Positions 19,353 to 26,717 of a stretch of 64,000 nucleotides of DNA are shown one piece after another (within the stretch, counting starts at the first letter, position 1; each line of letters begins with the position of its first letter). Source of the stretch: Rhizobium sp. L43 (GTDB lineage: Bacteria > Pseudomonadota > Alphaproteobacteria > Rhizobiales > Rhizobiaceae). Under the pieces are notes generated by a model. That model was not told where the DNA came from. It saw only the letters and a list, made by a program, of their open reading frames with translations, and did not search any database. The DNA lies in contig NZ_NWSQ01000016.1 in assembly GCF_002531725.1 (NCBI RefSeq), positions 62,001-126,000 of the forward strand, written 5' to 3'. Position numbers and translations under genes: made by a program.

Positions 19353-19460
19353 CTAAAGCGTGTCGCGATCTTTCAGATTCTCTTGCCACGCTTTAGGTCT
19401 TTGGTTTTGCGCATGTCGTGACCGCAAAACCGCTGCACACTTTTGCGCGACATGCTTTAG
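19353..19460. repeat. RIME1-type intergenic mosaic repeat
   Basis: 108 bp, the reported RIME1 length. Two imperfect palindromes stand in series: CTAAAGCGTGTCGCG ... CCACGCTTTAG, then GCATGTCGTG ... GCGCGACATGC. It shares its layout and most bases with the copies at 22162-22269 and, inverted, 25799-25906. It fills most of the petC-apt gap. Confidence 0.85.
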
Positions 19461-19477
19461 CAGAATATGGACTTGCC

Positions 19478-20020
19478 ATGGACAATACGATTTCGGAGCT
19501 CGCAGCCAGCATTCGCTCCATTCCCGACTACCCCAAGCCCGGCATCATCTTCCGTGACATCACCACGCTGCTCGGCAACCCCCGCGCTTTCCGCCGGGCG
19601 GTCGATGAACTCGTGCAGCCTTATGCGGGCACGAAGATCGACAAGATCGCCGGCATGGAGGCGCGCGGCTTCATTCTCGGCGGCGCTGTGGCGCACCAGC
19701 TTTCCTCGGGCTTCGTGCCGATCCGCAAGAAGGGCAAGCTGCCGCATGATACCGTGCGCATCGCCTATAGCCTGGAATATGGCGTCGACGAGATGGAGAT
19801 GCATCGCGACGCTGTCCAGCCCGGCGAGAAGGTGATCCTGGTCGACGACCTGATCGCCACCGGCGGCACCGCCGTCGGTGCGACCAAACTGCTGCGCCAG
19901 ATCGGCGCGGAGGTGGTCGGCGCCTGCTTCGTTATCGATTTGCCGGACCTTGGCGGTCGCAGAAAGCTGGAAGAGCTCGGCGTCAACGTGCACACGCTGG
20001 TCGAATTCGCCGGACACTGA
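19478..20020 (+). CDS. apt: Adenine phosphoribosyltransferase
   Basis: 180 aa, the family length. Starts MDNTISELAASIRSIPDYP and continues PGIIFRDITTLL; the PRPP-binding loop is VILVDDLIATGGTA. It converts adenine and PRPP to AMP in purine salvage. ATG 19478 is chosen over an out-of-frame ATG ten bases earlier. The gene begins 17 bp after the RIME repeat, so its promoter must lie in or upstream of that repeat. Confidence 0.95.
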   Translation: MDNTISELAASIRSIPDYPKPGIIFRDITTLLGNPRAFRRAVDELVQPYAGTKIDKIAGMEARGFILGGAVAHQLSSGFVPIRKKGKLPHDTVRIAYSLEYGVDEMEMHRDAVQPGEKVILVDDLIATGGTAVGATKLLRQIGAEVVGACFVIDLPDLGGRRKLEELGVNVHTLVEFAGH

Positions 20021-20038
20021 GCGCGTATTCCGACGAGG

Positions 20039-20506
20039 TCAGTCGAATTCCAGCACGCCGCTTTCGAAGCGCATGACGGCATCACCGTTCTGGTTGACGC
20101 CCTCGCAGAGGATGGTGTTGAGGTGCCAGCCCGGCCGCGACGCGAGCGGCCGGCTGGCGAGGAGGGCGACGGAATAGGTCACGGCGTCGCCCGGGAAAAC
20201 CGGCCGCAGCCATTGCAGTTTCTGGAAACCCGGCGAGGGGCCGAGGTTCGGCGCCGTCAGACCCTTGTGCGCCAGTGCGACGCTCTGGCTTTTCCAGAAG
20301 GCGAGGAAGGTCCGCATCCAGGCGGCGGTGGTGTGCCAGCCCGAAGCGCAAAGGCCGCCGAATAGGGTATCTTTGGCGGCTTCCTTGTCGACGTGAAAAC
20401 GCTGCGGATCGTAACGTCTGGCGAAGCGGATGATGTTTTCCTCGGTGAAGGTGTAGCTGCCGATCTCGGCCTTTTCGCCGACGGCGTAAAGTTCGGACAT
20501 TCTCAT
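20039..20506 (-). CDS. MaoC-family (hotdog-fold) dehydratase
   Basis: 155 aa, single hotdog domain. The hydratase-2 type motif RRYDPQRFHVD is followed by FGGLCASGWHTTAAWMR, which contains the conserved glycine and histidine. Such proteins hydrate or dehydrate enoyl-CoA thioesters; the substrate here is unknown. ATG 20506 overlaps the stop of the preceding MaoC gene (ATGA), so the two should be co-translated and may form a heterodimer. It converges on apt with about 18 bp between stops. Confidence 0.88.
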   Translation of the reverse strand: MRMSELYAVGEKAEIGSYTFTEENIIRFARRYDPQRFHVDKEAAKDTLFGGLCASGWHTTAAWMRTFLAFWKSQSVALAHKGLTAPNLGPSPGFQKLQWLRPVFPGDAVTYSVALLASRPLASRPGWHLNTILCEGVNQNGDAVMRFESGVLEFD

Positions 20507-20991
20507 GCTGTCGTCTCCGGGCTCGCGCTGATGCCGGGGGCAGGTCGCATGCGGATCATGACCGAATTCTCCGAGAGACAAACGAGTTCGCCGCGCTGGT
20601 TTTCCAACTCGTGGCGGAACTTGGCGATGCCCAGGCCGGGACGCGAGCGCATCGGCCGGGCTTCGAGCACGGTCGAGTGGCCCTGCAGCGTATCGCCTGC
20701 CAGCACCGGCTTTCGCCATTCCATCAGATCGATGCCCGGCGCACCCTCGCAGAGCGCGTTCAGGATATAGCTGTCGGCCATCATGCGCATCAGCATCGAG
20801 GAGGTATGCCAGCCGGAAGCGGCGAGCCCGCCGAGAATGCTGGCGCGGCCGGCGGCCTCGTCGACATGCATCGGCTGCGGGTCGAACTCCCGTGCAAACT
20901 CGATGATTTCTTCGGCGAGCACCAGCTTCGGGCCGAGGGCGAAGCGGCGACCAGGTTCAAAATCCTCGAAGGAAAGCTTTTCTGCCGACAT
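20503..20991 (-). CDS. MaoC-family (hotdog-fold) dehydratase, paralogue
   Basis: 162 aa, homologous to the next gene: REFDPQPMHVDEAAG and LGGLAASGWHTSSMLMRMM carry the same catalytic pattern. ATG 20991 follows GGAGGAG at 5 nt, and earlier in-frame starts lack a ribosome binding site. First gene of a two-gene operon. It is divergent from the DUF2157 gene across about 80 bp, which must hold both promoters. Confidence 0.88.
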   Translation of the reverse strand: MSAEKLSFEDFEPGRRFALGPKLVLAEEIIEFAREFDPQPMHVDEAAGRASILGGLAASGWHTSSMLMRMMADSYILNALCEGAPGIDLMEWRKPVLAGDTLQGHSTVLEARPMRSRPGLGIAKFRHELENQRGELVCLSENSVMIRMRPAPGISASPETTA

Positions 20992-21071
20992 TCGCTCCTC
21001 CGCCATATCAAGCGCACAATGCTTACAATAGCATCGGGGCGGGCTCAATGATTCCGGGGAGATAAACCGGC

Positions 21072-22145
21072 ATGACGGAACTGAGGTCGATACTCGACGA
21101 GGCGGCGCGCCAAGGGCTGATTTCGTCGGAGGCGGGTGGGCGGCTTCTGCCGTTTCTCATCGAGCGCGGCGTGGCTGTCGCCGCAGCGCAGCCGGCGATC
21201 GCAGCCGAGGGGCAGGCATGGTCGGATACGGAGACGCCGCGTTTCGTGCGAGGCTTCCACGACGTGCTGATCACCATCGGCGTTATCGTCGCGCTCGTCG
21301 GCCTCTGGGGCCTTGCGCCGCTTTACGCCGTGCCGCCTGCCATCATCGTGCTTTCGGAAATCCTGGTGCGCCGCCAGCGACTTGCCTTGCCGGCGGTCAG
21401 CCTGGCGATCGCCCTGTTCTGCTGGACATTTTTGCTGATGTCCCGGGTTTTCACGCCGTGGACTTCCCAAATCGGGGCTGATCTGACGCAGTTCGTCGCC
21501 GGCTTCCCGATTCTTCTCGGCGTCTACTATGCGCGCTATCGCGTGCCCTTGGCGCTGGCGCTCGCCATCATGTCGACGCTCGCCCTGGTACTCACCCTGC
21601 TTTTGCGCCTGGTGCAATGGCTAAGCGGCAATCCCGCATTTTTCGTCGATCATCTTGCCCTGCTGGCCGGGATCTCCCTCGTCTGCGCGCTCGGCCTCTT
21701 CGCGACGGCGCTCTATTTCGACCTCGGCGACCGGCTGCGCCGGACGACGCGCTCGGATATCGCTTTCTGGCTACATCTAGGCGCGGCGCCGGCGCTGCTC
21801 TACAGCACCGTTTCCCTGCTGTCTGTAGGGGAAAGCGGTCGTATCTTCGATCTGGCGAACATGTCGGCTCGAACGCCTGTGGTCGTCGCGACTGTGGCGG
21901 CGCTGATGCTGATCGGCCTCGTCATCGACCGCCGCGCCTTCGTCACCTCGGGGCTGCTGTCGCTCGGTGTCGCGATCTTCAGCGTCTTCCGGCACGGAAG
22001 CGCGACTGTCGACACCTATATCTATACCACGCTGATCGTCGTCGGCGCGATCGTATTGATCATCGGCACCGGCTGGATGCCGCTTCGACGGCAGGTGCTG
22101 CGCGCACTGCCGCCGGCAATCGCAAACAGGCTGCCGCCGGGTTGA
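21072..22145 (+). CDS. DUF2157 multi-spanning membrane protein
   Basis: 357 aa. The N-terminal ~45 residues are soluble and helical (LRSILDEAARQGLISSEAGG, the usual DUF2157 start). After that come about ten hydrophobic segments, ending with a short basic tail. The function of the family is unknown. The gene stands alone, and a RIME repeat begins 17 bp after its stop. Confidence 0.82.
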   Translation: MTELRSILDEAARQGLISSEAGGRLLPFLIERGVAVAAAQPAIAAEGQAWSDTETPRFVRGFHDVLITIGVIVALVGLWGLAPLYAVPPAIIVLSEILVRRQRLALPAVSLAIALFCWTFLLMSRVFTPWTSQIGADLTQFVAGFPILLGVYYARYRVPLALALAIMSTLALVLTLLLRLVQWLSGNPAFFVDHLALLAGISLVCALGLFATALYFDLGDRLRRTTRSDIAFWLHLGAAPALLYSTVSLLSVGESGRIFDLANMSARTPVVVATVAALMLIGLVIDRRAFVTSGLLSLGVAIFSVFRHGSATVDTYIYTTLIVVGAIVLIIGTGWMPLRRQVLRALPPAIANRLPPG

Positions 22146-22161
22146 GGCGGTAGCCTGTCTA

Positions 22162-22269
22162 CTTAAAGCGCGTAGCGATCTTTCAGATTCGCTTGCCGCG
22201 CTTTAAGTCTTTGTTTTTACGCATGTCTTTATCGCAAAACCGCGCACACTTTTGCGCGACATGCTCTAG
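22162..22269. repeat. RIME1-type repeat overlapping the ychF stop codon
   Basis: 108 bp, collinear with the copy at 19353-19460: CTTAAAGCGCG ... GCTTTAAG, then ACGCATGTC ... GCGCGACATGC. Its last bases (CTAG) contain the minus-strand TAG stop of ychF at 22266-22268. Confidence 0.85.
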
Positions 22270-23369
22270 GTATTGAAGCGGAAGTGGATGACGTCGCCGT
22301 CCTGGACGACATATTCCTTGCCTTCGTCGCGCGCCTTGCCGGCATCCTTGGCGCCGACTTCGCCATTGTATTTGATGTAGTCTTCATAGGCGATGGTATT
22401 GGCGCGGATGAAGCCGCGCTCGAAATCCGAATGGATGACGCCGGCGGCCTGCGGCGCCTTGGTGCCGCGCTCGATCGTCCAGGCGCGCGTTTCCTTCGGA
22501 CCGACGGTGAAGTAGGTGATGAGGTGGAGCAGCTTGTAGCCGGCGCGGATCAGCCGGTCGAGACCGGCCTCATCGAGATCGAGGGCGGAGAGGAATTCTT
22601 TGGCCTCCTCCTCTGGAAGCTGGGCGACCTCGGCCTCGATCGCCGCCGAGATGACGACGGTCTCGGCACCCTGTTCCCTGGCCATGACGGCGACGGCCTC
22701 GGTGAATTCGTTGCCGCTCGAAGCCTCGGCCTCAGCGACGTTGCAGACGTAGAGCACCGGATGCGAGGTCAGAAGGTTGAGACCCTTGAGGATGGCGATT
22801 TCCTCGGCGTCGAGCGTCGACAGCAGCGTGCGCACCGGCTTGCCTTCGTTGAGCAGTTTCAGAGAGGCTTCCATGATCGGCAGCATCGCCATCGAATCCT
22901 TGTCCTTGCTCGTGGCGCGCTTGCGCGTCTGCTCGGTGCGGCGCTCCAGGCTTTCGAGGTCGGCGAGCATCAGCTCGGTCTCGATCGTCTCGGCATCGGC
23001 CACAGGATTGATGCGGCCCTCGACATGGGTGATGTCGCTGTCTTCGAAGCAGCGCAGCACATGGACGATGGCATCGACTTCGCGGATATTGGCGAGGAAC
23101 TGGTTGCCGAGGCCTTCACCCTTCGAGGCGCCGCGCACCAGGCCGGCAATGTCGACGAAGGAGATGCGGGTCGGGATCAGCTCCTTCGACTTGGCGATGT
23201 CGGCAAGCTTGCGCATGCGCGGATCGGGCACGGCGACTTCGCCGGTGTTCGGCTCGATGGTGCAGAAGGGATAGTTCGCTGCCTGTGCCGCCGCCGTCTT
23301 GGTGAGCGCGTTGAAGAGGGTCGATTTGCCGACGTTCGGCAGACCGACGATGCCGCATTTGAAGCCCAT
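22266..23369 (-). CDS. ychF: Redox-regulated ATPase YchF (Obg-related)
   Basis: 367 aa. N-terminus MGFKCGIVGLPNVGKSTLFN contains the G1 loop. DIAGLVRGASKGEGLGN is G3, and a TGS-like C-terminal domain ends DGDVIHFRFNT. The altered G4 region is typical of YchF, which prefers ATP to GTP; it binds ribosomes and is linked to stress responses. ATG 23369 is the family start. The stop codon lies inside a RIME repeat, so the last residues abut inserted DNA. The upstream region is shared with the divergent toxin-antitoxin palindrome. Confidence 0.95.
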   Translation of the reverse strand: MGFKCGIVGLPNVGKSTLFNALTKTAAAQAANYPFCTIEPNTGEVAVPDPRMRKLADIAKSKELIPTRISFVDIAGLVRGASKGEGLGNQFLANIREVDAIVHVLRCFEDSDITHVEGRINPVADAETIETELMLADLESLERRTEQTRKRATSKDKDSMAMLPIMEASLKLLNEGKPVRTLLSTLDAEEIAILKGLNLLTSHPVLYVCNVAEAEASSGNEFTEAVAVMAREQGAETVVISAAIEAEVAQLPEEEAKEFLSALDLDEAGLDRLIRAGYKLLHLITYFTVGPKETRAWTIERGTKAPQAAGVIHSDFERGFIRANTIAYEDYIKYNGEVGAKDAGKARDEGKEYVVQDGDVIHFRFNT

Positions 23370-23451
23370 GGCTTGATGTCCGTATCTGTGAAAACTTTGC
23401 CCCTGCCTATGGGGGAACACCTTTCCCCGGTCAAGGGTCCATGAAATTAAA

Positions 23452-23495
23452 GCTCCATTGAAAGTAAGGCAAAGTTGCCTTACTTTCAATGGAGC
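23452..23495. promoter_or_regulatory. Perfect palindromic operator over toxin-antitoxin promoter
   Basis: Two 21-base arms, 23452-23472 and 23475-23495, are exact inverted copies around a two-base centre. Within it, TTGAAA (23458-23463), 17 bases, then TACTTT (23481-23486) make a plausible sigma-70 promoter; by symmetry the same elements face ychF. It lies 12 bp upstream of the AbrB-type antitoxin start, where such antitoxins usually bind to autoregulate. Confidence 0.7.
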
Positions 23496-23507
23496 GGGAG
23501 TGTTGTG

Positions 23508-23765
23508 ATGGTCAGGCTCAAGGTTACGGCGAAAGGTCAGGTGACCCTCAAGAAAGAGGTTCTCGACCATCTTGGGGTAGCGCCCGGTGACGAGATCGAG
23601 ATCGATCTCCTGACGAGGGGCAGTGGAAATATCCATGCGATCAAGCCGATGGTGCCTATCGAGCGCCTCTTCGGCATGTTCTCGCACAAGGCCGACAGAG
23701 CCTATTCCATCGATGAAATAAATGAGGCGATCGAGGCTGGATGGGCTGGCGAGGACAAGGTTTGA
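23508..23765 (+). CDS. AbrB/MazE-type antitoxin
   Basis: 85 aa. The N-terminal swapped-hairpin DNA-binding domain reads VRLKVTAKGQVTLKKEVLDH and LGVAPGDEIEIDLL. The C-terminal acidic tail (SIDEINEAIEAGWAGED) would wrap the toxin. ATG 23508 follows GGGAG. Its TGA overlaps the TTG start of the VapC toxin, the usual coupling of a type II pair. The 42-base palindrome just upstream is the likely operator for autorepression. Confidence 0.85.
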   Translation: MVRLKVTAKGQVTLKKEVLDHLGVAPGDEIEIDLLTRGSGNIHAIKPMVPIERLFGMFSHKADRAYSIDEINEAIEAGWAGEDKV

Positions 23766-24163
23766 AGGTCGTCGTCGATACGAACATTCTCGTGCGGATG
23801 TTCACGCGGGACCATCCTGTCGAGAGTCCGAAGGCCGAAGAGTTCCTTCGGTCCTACAGGATCGTCGTGCCGAACCAGACTCTTTGCGAATTAGTCTGGG
23901 TTCTTCAACGGCTCTATAAATTCGATGCAGCTGAAGTGAAGCAGGCGGTAACATATCTCGCAGATGCGGAGACGGTCACACTCGATCGTGCCGCTGTTGC
24001 AAGTGGTCTTTTGTACTTGGAGGCTGGCGGCGATTTCGCGGATGGCATCATTGCGTTCGAAGGCGAAAGGCTCGGCGGAGAAAGCTTTGCGACATTCGAC
24101 AGGAAAGCGGCTGCCATCCTTCGAAAAGCCGGCCAGAATTGCCTCCTGCTCTCCGCCGAATGA
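23762..24163 (+). CDS. VapC-like PIN-domain toxin
   Basis: 133 aa PIN-domain ribonuclease. Conserved acidic residues lie in VVVDTNILVRMFTRD, QTLCELVWVLQ, GGDFADGIIAFEG and FATFDRKA, so the active site seems complete. VapC toxins cleave tRNA or rRNA and are held inactive by their antitoxin. TTG 23762, inside the antitoxin stop, gives the typical start just before KVVVDTN. ATG 23741 is an alternative that would overlap more. Confidence 0.87.
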   Translation: MKVVVDTNILVRMFTRDHPVESPKAEEFLRSYRIVVPNQTLCELVWVLQRLYKFDAAEVKQAVTYLADAETVTLDRAAVASGLLYLEAGGDFADGIIAFEGERLGGESFATFDRKAAAILRKAGQNCLLLSAE

Positions 24164-24253
24164 TCCGTTATTGAACTGCTGTGCTGACGGTGCAATATAT
24201 TATCGGCGGATGTTTTTCCGCTTTTTCATGTCATCAACGGGGTGGATTTTCCG

Positions 24254-24565
24254 ATGAGTGACAATGACGTCGCCCTGAAACCGAAGATCAAGGTGAAGCC
24301 GAAGCTGGACAAGCCGAAGCTCTACAAGGTCATTCTCGTCAATGACGATTATACGCCGCGCGAAATCGTCATCGTGATCCTGAAGGCGGTCTTCCGCATG
24401 AGCGAGGAGACCGGCTACCGGGTGATGATGACCGCGCACAAGCTCGGTTCCTGCGTGGTCGTGGTCTGCGTCAGGGACATCGCCGAGACCAAGGCCAAGG
24501 AGGGCATCGACCTTGCCAAGGGCATGGGCTTTCCGCTGATGTTCACCACCGAACCCGAGGAATGA
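24254..24565 (+). CDS. clpS: ATP-dependent Clp protease adaptor ClpS (ClpS2-like)
   Basis: 103 aa. After a lysine/proline-rich N-terminus comes the ClpS core LYKVILVNDDYTPREIVIVI, with the NDDYTP loop that binds N-degrons, then RVMMTAHKLGSCVVVV. ClpS delivers N-degron substrates to ClpAP. Rhizobia have two ClpS proteins; this one resembles the ClpS2 type because no clpA adjoins it. ATG 24254 has only a weak ribosome binding site. Confidence 0.92.
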   Translation: MSDNDVALKPKIKVKPKLDKPKLYKVILVNDDYTPREIVIVILKAVFRMSEETGYRVMMTAHKLGSCVVVVCVRDIAETKAKEGIDLAKGMGFPLMFTTEPEE

Positions 24566-24587
24566 TGGTGCGCAGACACGCCTGGGC

Positions 24588-25061
24588 TCAGGGCCGGCGG
24601 ATCTGATAGCCGGGCTTGTCGCTGATGAAGCCGCAATTCTCATAGAAGCGCAGCGTCGCCGGGTTCTTCGAGCTGGTGAGCAGCATCACCTTGTAGCAGC
24701 CGCTCTTCCAGGCCTCAGTCACCGCATGGCCGATGACGGCGCCGGCATAACCGCGCCGGCGGTGGTCGGCGTGGGTGACCACGTTCTCAATCAGCGCATA
24801 GGAGGCGCCGTTCCGCGTCAGGTTCGGCACGACGATCAGGGTGGCGGTGGCAGCGGCGAGGCCGCCGGCAAAGCCGATGAATACAGTCATGCCGGGCTGG
24901 GCGAGGATGGCGGAGAACCGCTCTTCGGCCATGGCATCTTCGAGAAGCGGATCGGCCGGGTTCAAATGCCGGTAGAGCACGGTCAGCCCCGAGAGATCGC
25001 CTGATGCGGCGGGGCGGATGGCGAAATCCCGGTCCAAGTCGTGATCCGGCACGCGCATCAT
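24588..25061 (-). CDS. GNAT-family N-acetyltransferase
   Basis: 157 aa. The acetyl-CoA binding motif A is VVTHADHRRRGYAGAVIGHA, followed by CYKVMLLTSSKNPATLRFYENCGF, the standard GNAT C-terminal half. The substrate is unknown. The start lies at ATGATG (25061 or 25058), overlapping the stop of pth, so it is translated from the pth transcript. It converges on clpS with about 20 bp between stops. Confidence 0.88.
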   Translation of the reverse strand: MMRVPDHDLDRDFAIRPAASGDLSGLTVLYRHLNPADPLLEDAMAEERFSAILAQPGMTVFIGFAGGLAAATATLIVVPNLTRNGASYALIENVVTHADHRRRGYAGAVIGHAVTEAWKSGCYKVMLLTSSKNPATLRFYENCGFISDKPGYQIRRP

Positions 25062-25780
25062 TCCCCTTTGTTGCCGAACATCTTCTTCAGCATCTCGGCC
25101 ATCGGCCCGGTGACGGGAAGTTTCGGCTGATTGCTGTTGCGGGCTTGGCGGATATGCGACTGGCCGGCCGGCTTCTTCTCGCTTTCCTTCCGCGGTTTCT
25201 CCTCCTCGGCCTTGCCGCCGAGCGCCAGCGCGATCTTGTTCATCAGCTGCGAATCCTCGTTTCGCACCAGCATGTCGGCATTGTCGGCGAGTGTATCGAG
25301 CAGCGGCTCCAGCCAGACCTTGTCGGCCTTGGCGAAATCGCCGAGCACATGATTCTGCACCATTTCCTTGACGCCGGGATGGCCGATGCCGAGGCGCAGC
25401 CGCCGGTATTCCTTACCGCAATGGGCGTCCAGCGATTTGATGCCGTTGTGGCCGCCATGGCCGCCGCCGGTCTTCAGTCGCGCTTTGCCCTGGGGAAGGT
25501 CGAGTTCGTCGTAGATTGCGACAAGGTCGGCAGGCTGGAGCTTGTAGAAGCGCATCGCCTCGCCGACGGACTCGCCGGAGAGGTTTATGAAGGTCTGCGG
25601 CTTGATCAGCAGCACTTTCTCGCCGCCGAGCTCGCCCTCGGCGATCTCGGCCCTGAACTTCTTCGACCAGGGCGAGAAGCTGTGACGCCTATGAATGGCG
25701 TCGACGGCCATGAAGCCGATATTGTGGCGGTTGCCGGCGTATTTGCCGCCGGGATTGCCGAGACCCGCGATGATCAGCAT
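25058..25780 (-). CDS. pth: Peptidyl-tRNA hydrolase
   Basis: 240 aa. The N-terminal GLGNPGGKYAGNRHNIGFMA contains the catalytic asparagine and histidine, with GGHGGHNGIKSLD and FRRLRLGIGHPG-type sequence following. It is about 45 residues longer than E. coli Pth because of a charged C-terminal extension (EEEKPRKESEKKPAG ... KKMFGNKGE) common in rhizobia. It frees tRNA from peptidyl-tRNA. Its stop overlaps the GNAT start. A RIME repeat lies immediately upstream. Confidence 0.95.
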   Translation of the reverse strand: MLIIAGLGNPGGKYAGNRHNIGFMAVDAIHRRHSFSPWSKKFRAEIAEGELGGEKVLLIKPQTFINLSGESVGEAMRFYKLQPADLVAIYDELDLPQGKARLKTGGGHGGHNGIKSLDAHCGKEYRRLRLGIGHPGVKEMVQNHVLGDFAKADKVWLEPLLDTLADNADMLVRNEDSQLMNKIALALGGKAEEEKPRKESEKKPAGQSHIRQARNSNQPKLPVTGPMAEMLKKMFGNKGE

Positions 25781-25798
25781 GGCCTGTCTTCCCTCGCT

Positions 25799-25906
25799 TG
25801 AGCATGTCGCGCAAAAATGTGCAGCGGTTTTGCGATCACGACATGCTAGAAATCAGAGACCTAAAGCGCGGGCCAAGCGAATCTGAAAGATCGCGCCGCG
25901 CCTTGG
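25799..25906. repeat. RIME1-type repeat, inverted orientation
   Basis: Reads AGCATGTCGCGCAAAAATGT, then GTTTTGCGATCACGACATGC, then CTAAAGCGCG, the reverse complement of the copies at 19353 and 22162. It ends about 18 bp from the pth start, so the pth promoter must be in or beyond it. The second palindrome is less perfect than in the other copies. Confidence 0.8.
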
Positions 25907-25978
25907 AGCTTTCCTGAGTTCACCACCCGGAAACGAAAGCAAAGTCAAGCGGAAAGGGCAACGGCCTGCCGGGCGGTG

Positions 25979-26695
25979 TCAGTCCGACAGGTTCATGCCG
26001 TATTTCAGGTAGATCTGTTTCTGGTCGCCATCGGCGATCAGCTTGTCGAGAGCAGCCTGCATCCTGGCGCGCAGATCGTCCGGAAAGTTCTTCTCGCAAG
26101 CGATGCCCATCGGCTGGGCGGACAGCACGGTCACCAATTCCACCGGCTGGTCGGCCTTCAGCTTTTCAAAATAGAGTTCAGAGATCGGCATCATGTCGAT
26201 GCGCCCGCCAAGCAGCTTGCGTAGCGTCGCGTTGAAGTCGCTGGCGACGTCGAGCTTGGTGAAGCCCTTATCCTTCAGGATCGTCTCGGTGTAATCCTCG
26301 CGCTGGGTGCCGATCGTATATTTCTTCGCCTCGTCCAGATTGGCGGCGGTGACCCCCGAGCCCTTACGGGTAATCAGGATGTTGCGGTCGATGAGCAGCG
26401 GCTCGATCCATTTGAACAAGGGGTCGCGCGCGCTGTTGTGGGCGGTCGCAAAGACGCAGGTCATCGGCGCCGTGCGGGCAAGGCCATAGGCGCGCGCCCA
26501 AGGCATGACCTCGAGCGTGTAATCGACACCGATCGCTGCCATCACCTTTTCGACCTGCTCGACAGTCGCGCCCTTGATCTCCTTGCCTTCGCGATAGTTG
26601 AAGGGGGCATAATCCTCGGTAGTGAAAGTCACCGTCTGCGCATGGGCAGCACAGGGCAGTGCCAGGCATGCGAGAAGCAGGAGCTTTTTCATCAT
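25979..26695 (-). CDS. Periplasmic solute-binding protein (SBP_bac_3-like)
   Basis: 238 aa. A Sec signal peptide (KKLLLLACLALPCAAHA) is followed by VTFTTEDYAPFNYREGKEIKG and IGVDYTLEVMPWARAYGLA, typical of the short amino-acid-type binding proteins without a partner permease. No ABC permease or ATPase gene adjoins it. It starts 22 bp after the stop of a membrane GGDEF-EAL gene on the same strand, which points to a sensory role, as in the Vibrio NspS-MbaA pair, and not to transport. The ligand is unknown. Confidence 0.85.
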   Translation of the reverse strand: MMKKLLLLACLALPCAAHAQTVTFTTEDYAPFNYREGKEIKGATVEQVEKVMAAIGVDYTLEVMPWARAYGLARTAPMTCVFATAHNSARDPLFKWIEPLLIDRNILITRKGSGVTAANLDEAKKYTIGTQREDYTETILKDKGFTKLDVASDFNATLRKLLGGRIDMMPISELYFEKLKADQPVELVTVLSAQPMGIACEKNFPDDLRARMQAALDKLIADGDQKQIYLKYGMNLSD

Positions 26696-26717
26696 ATCAA
26701 TCTCCTTCGTTCTTCAT

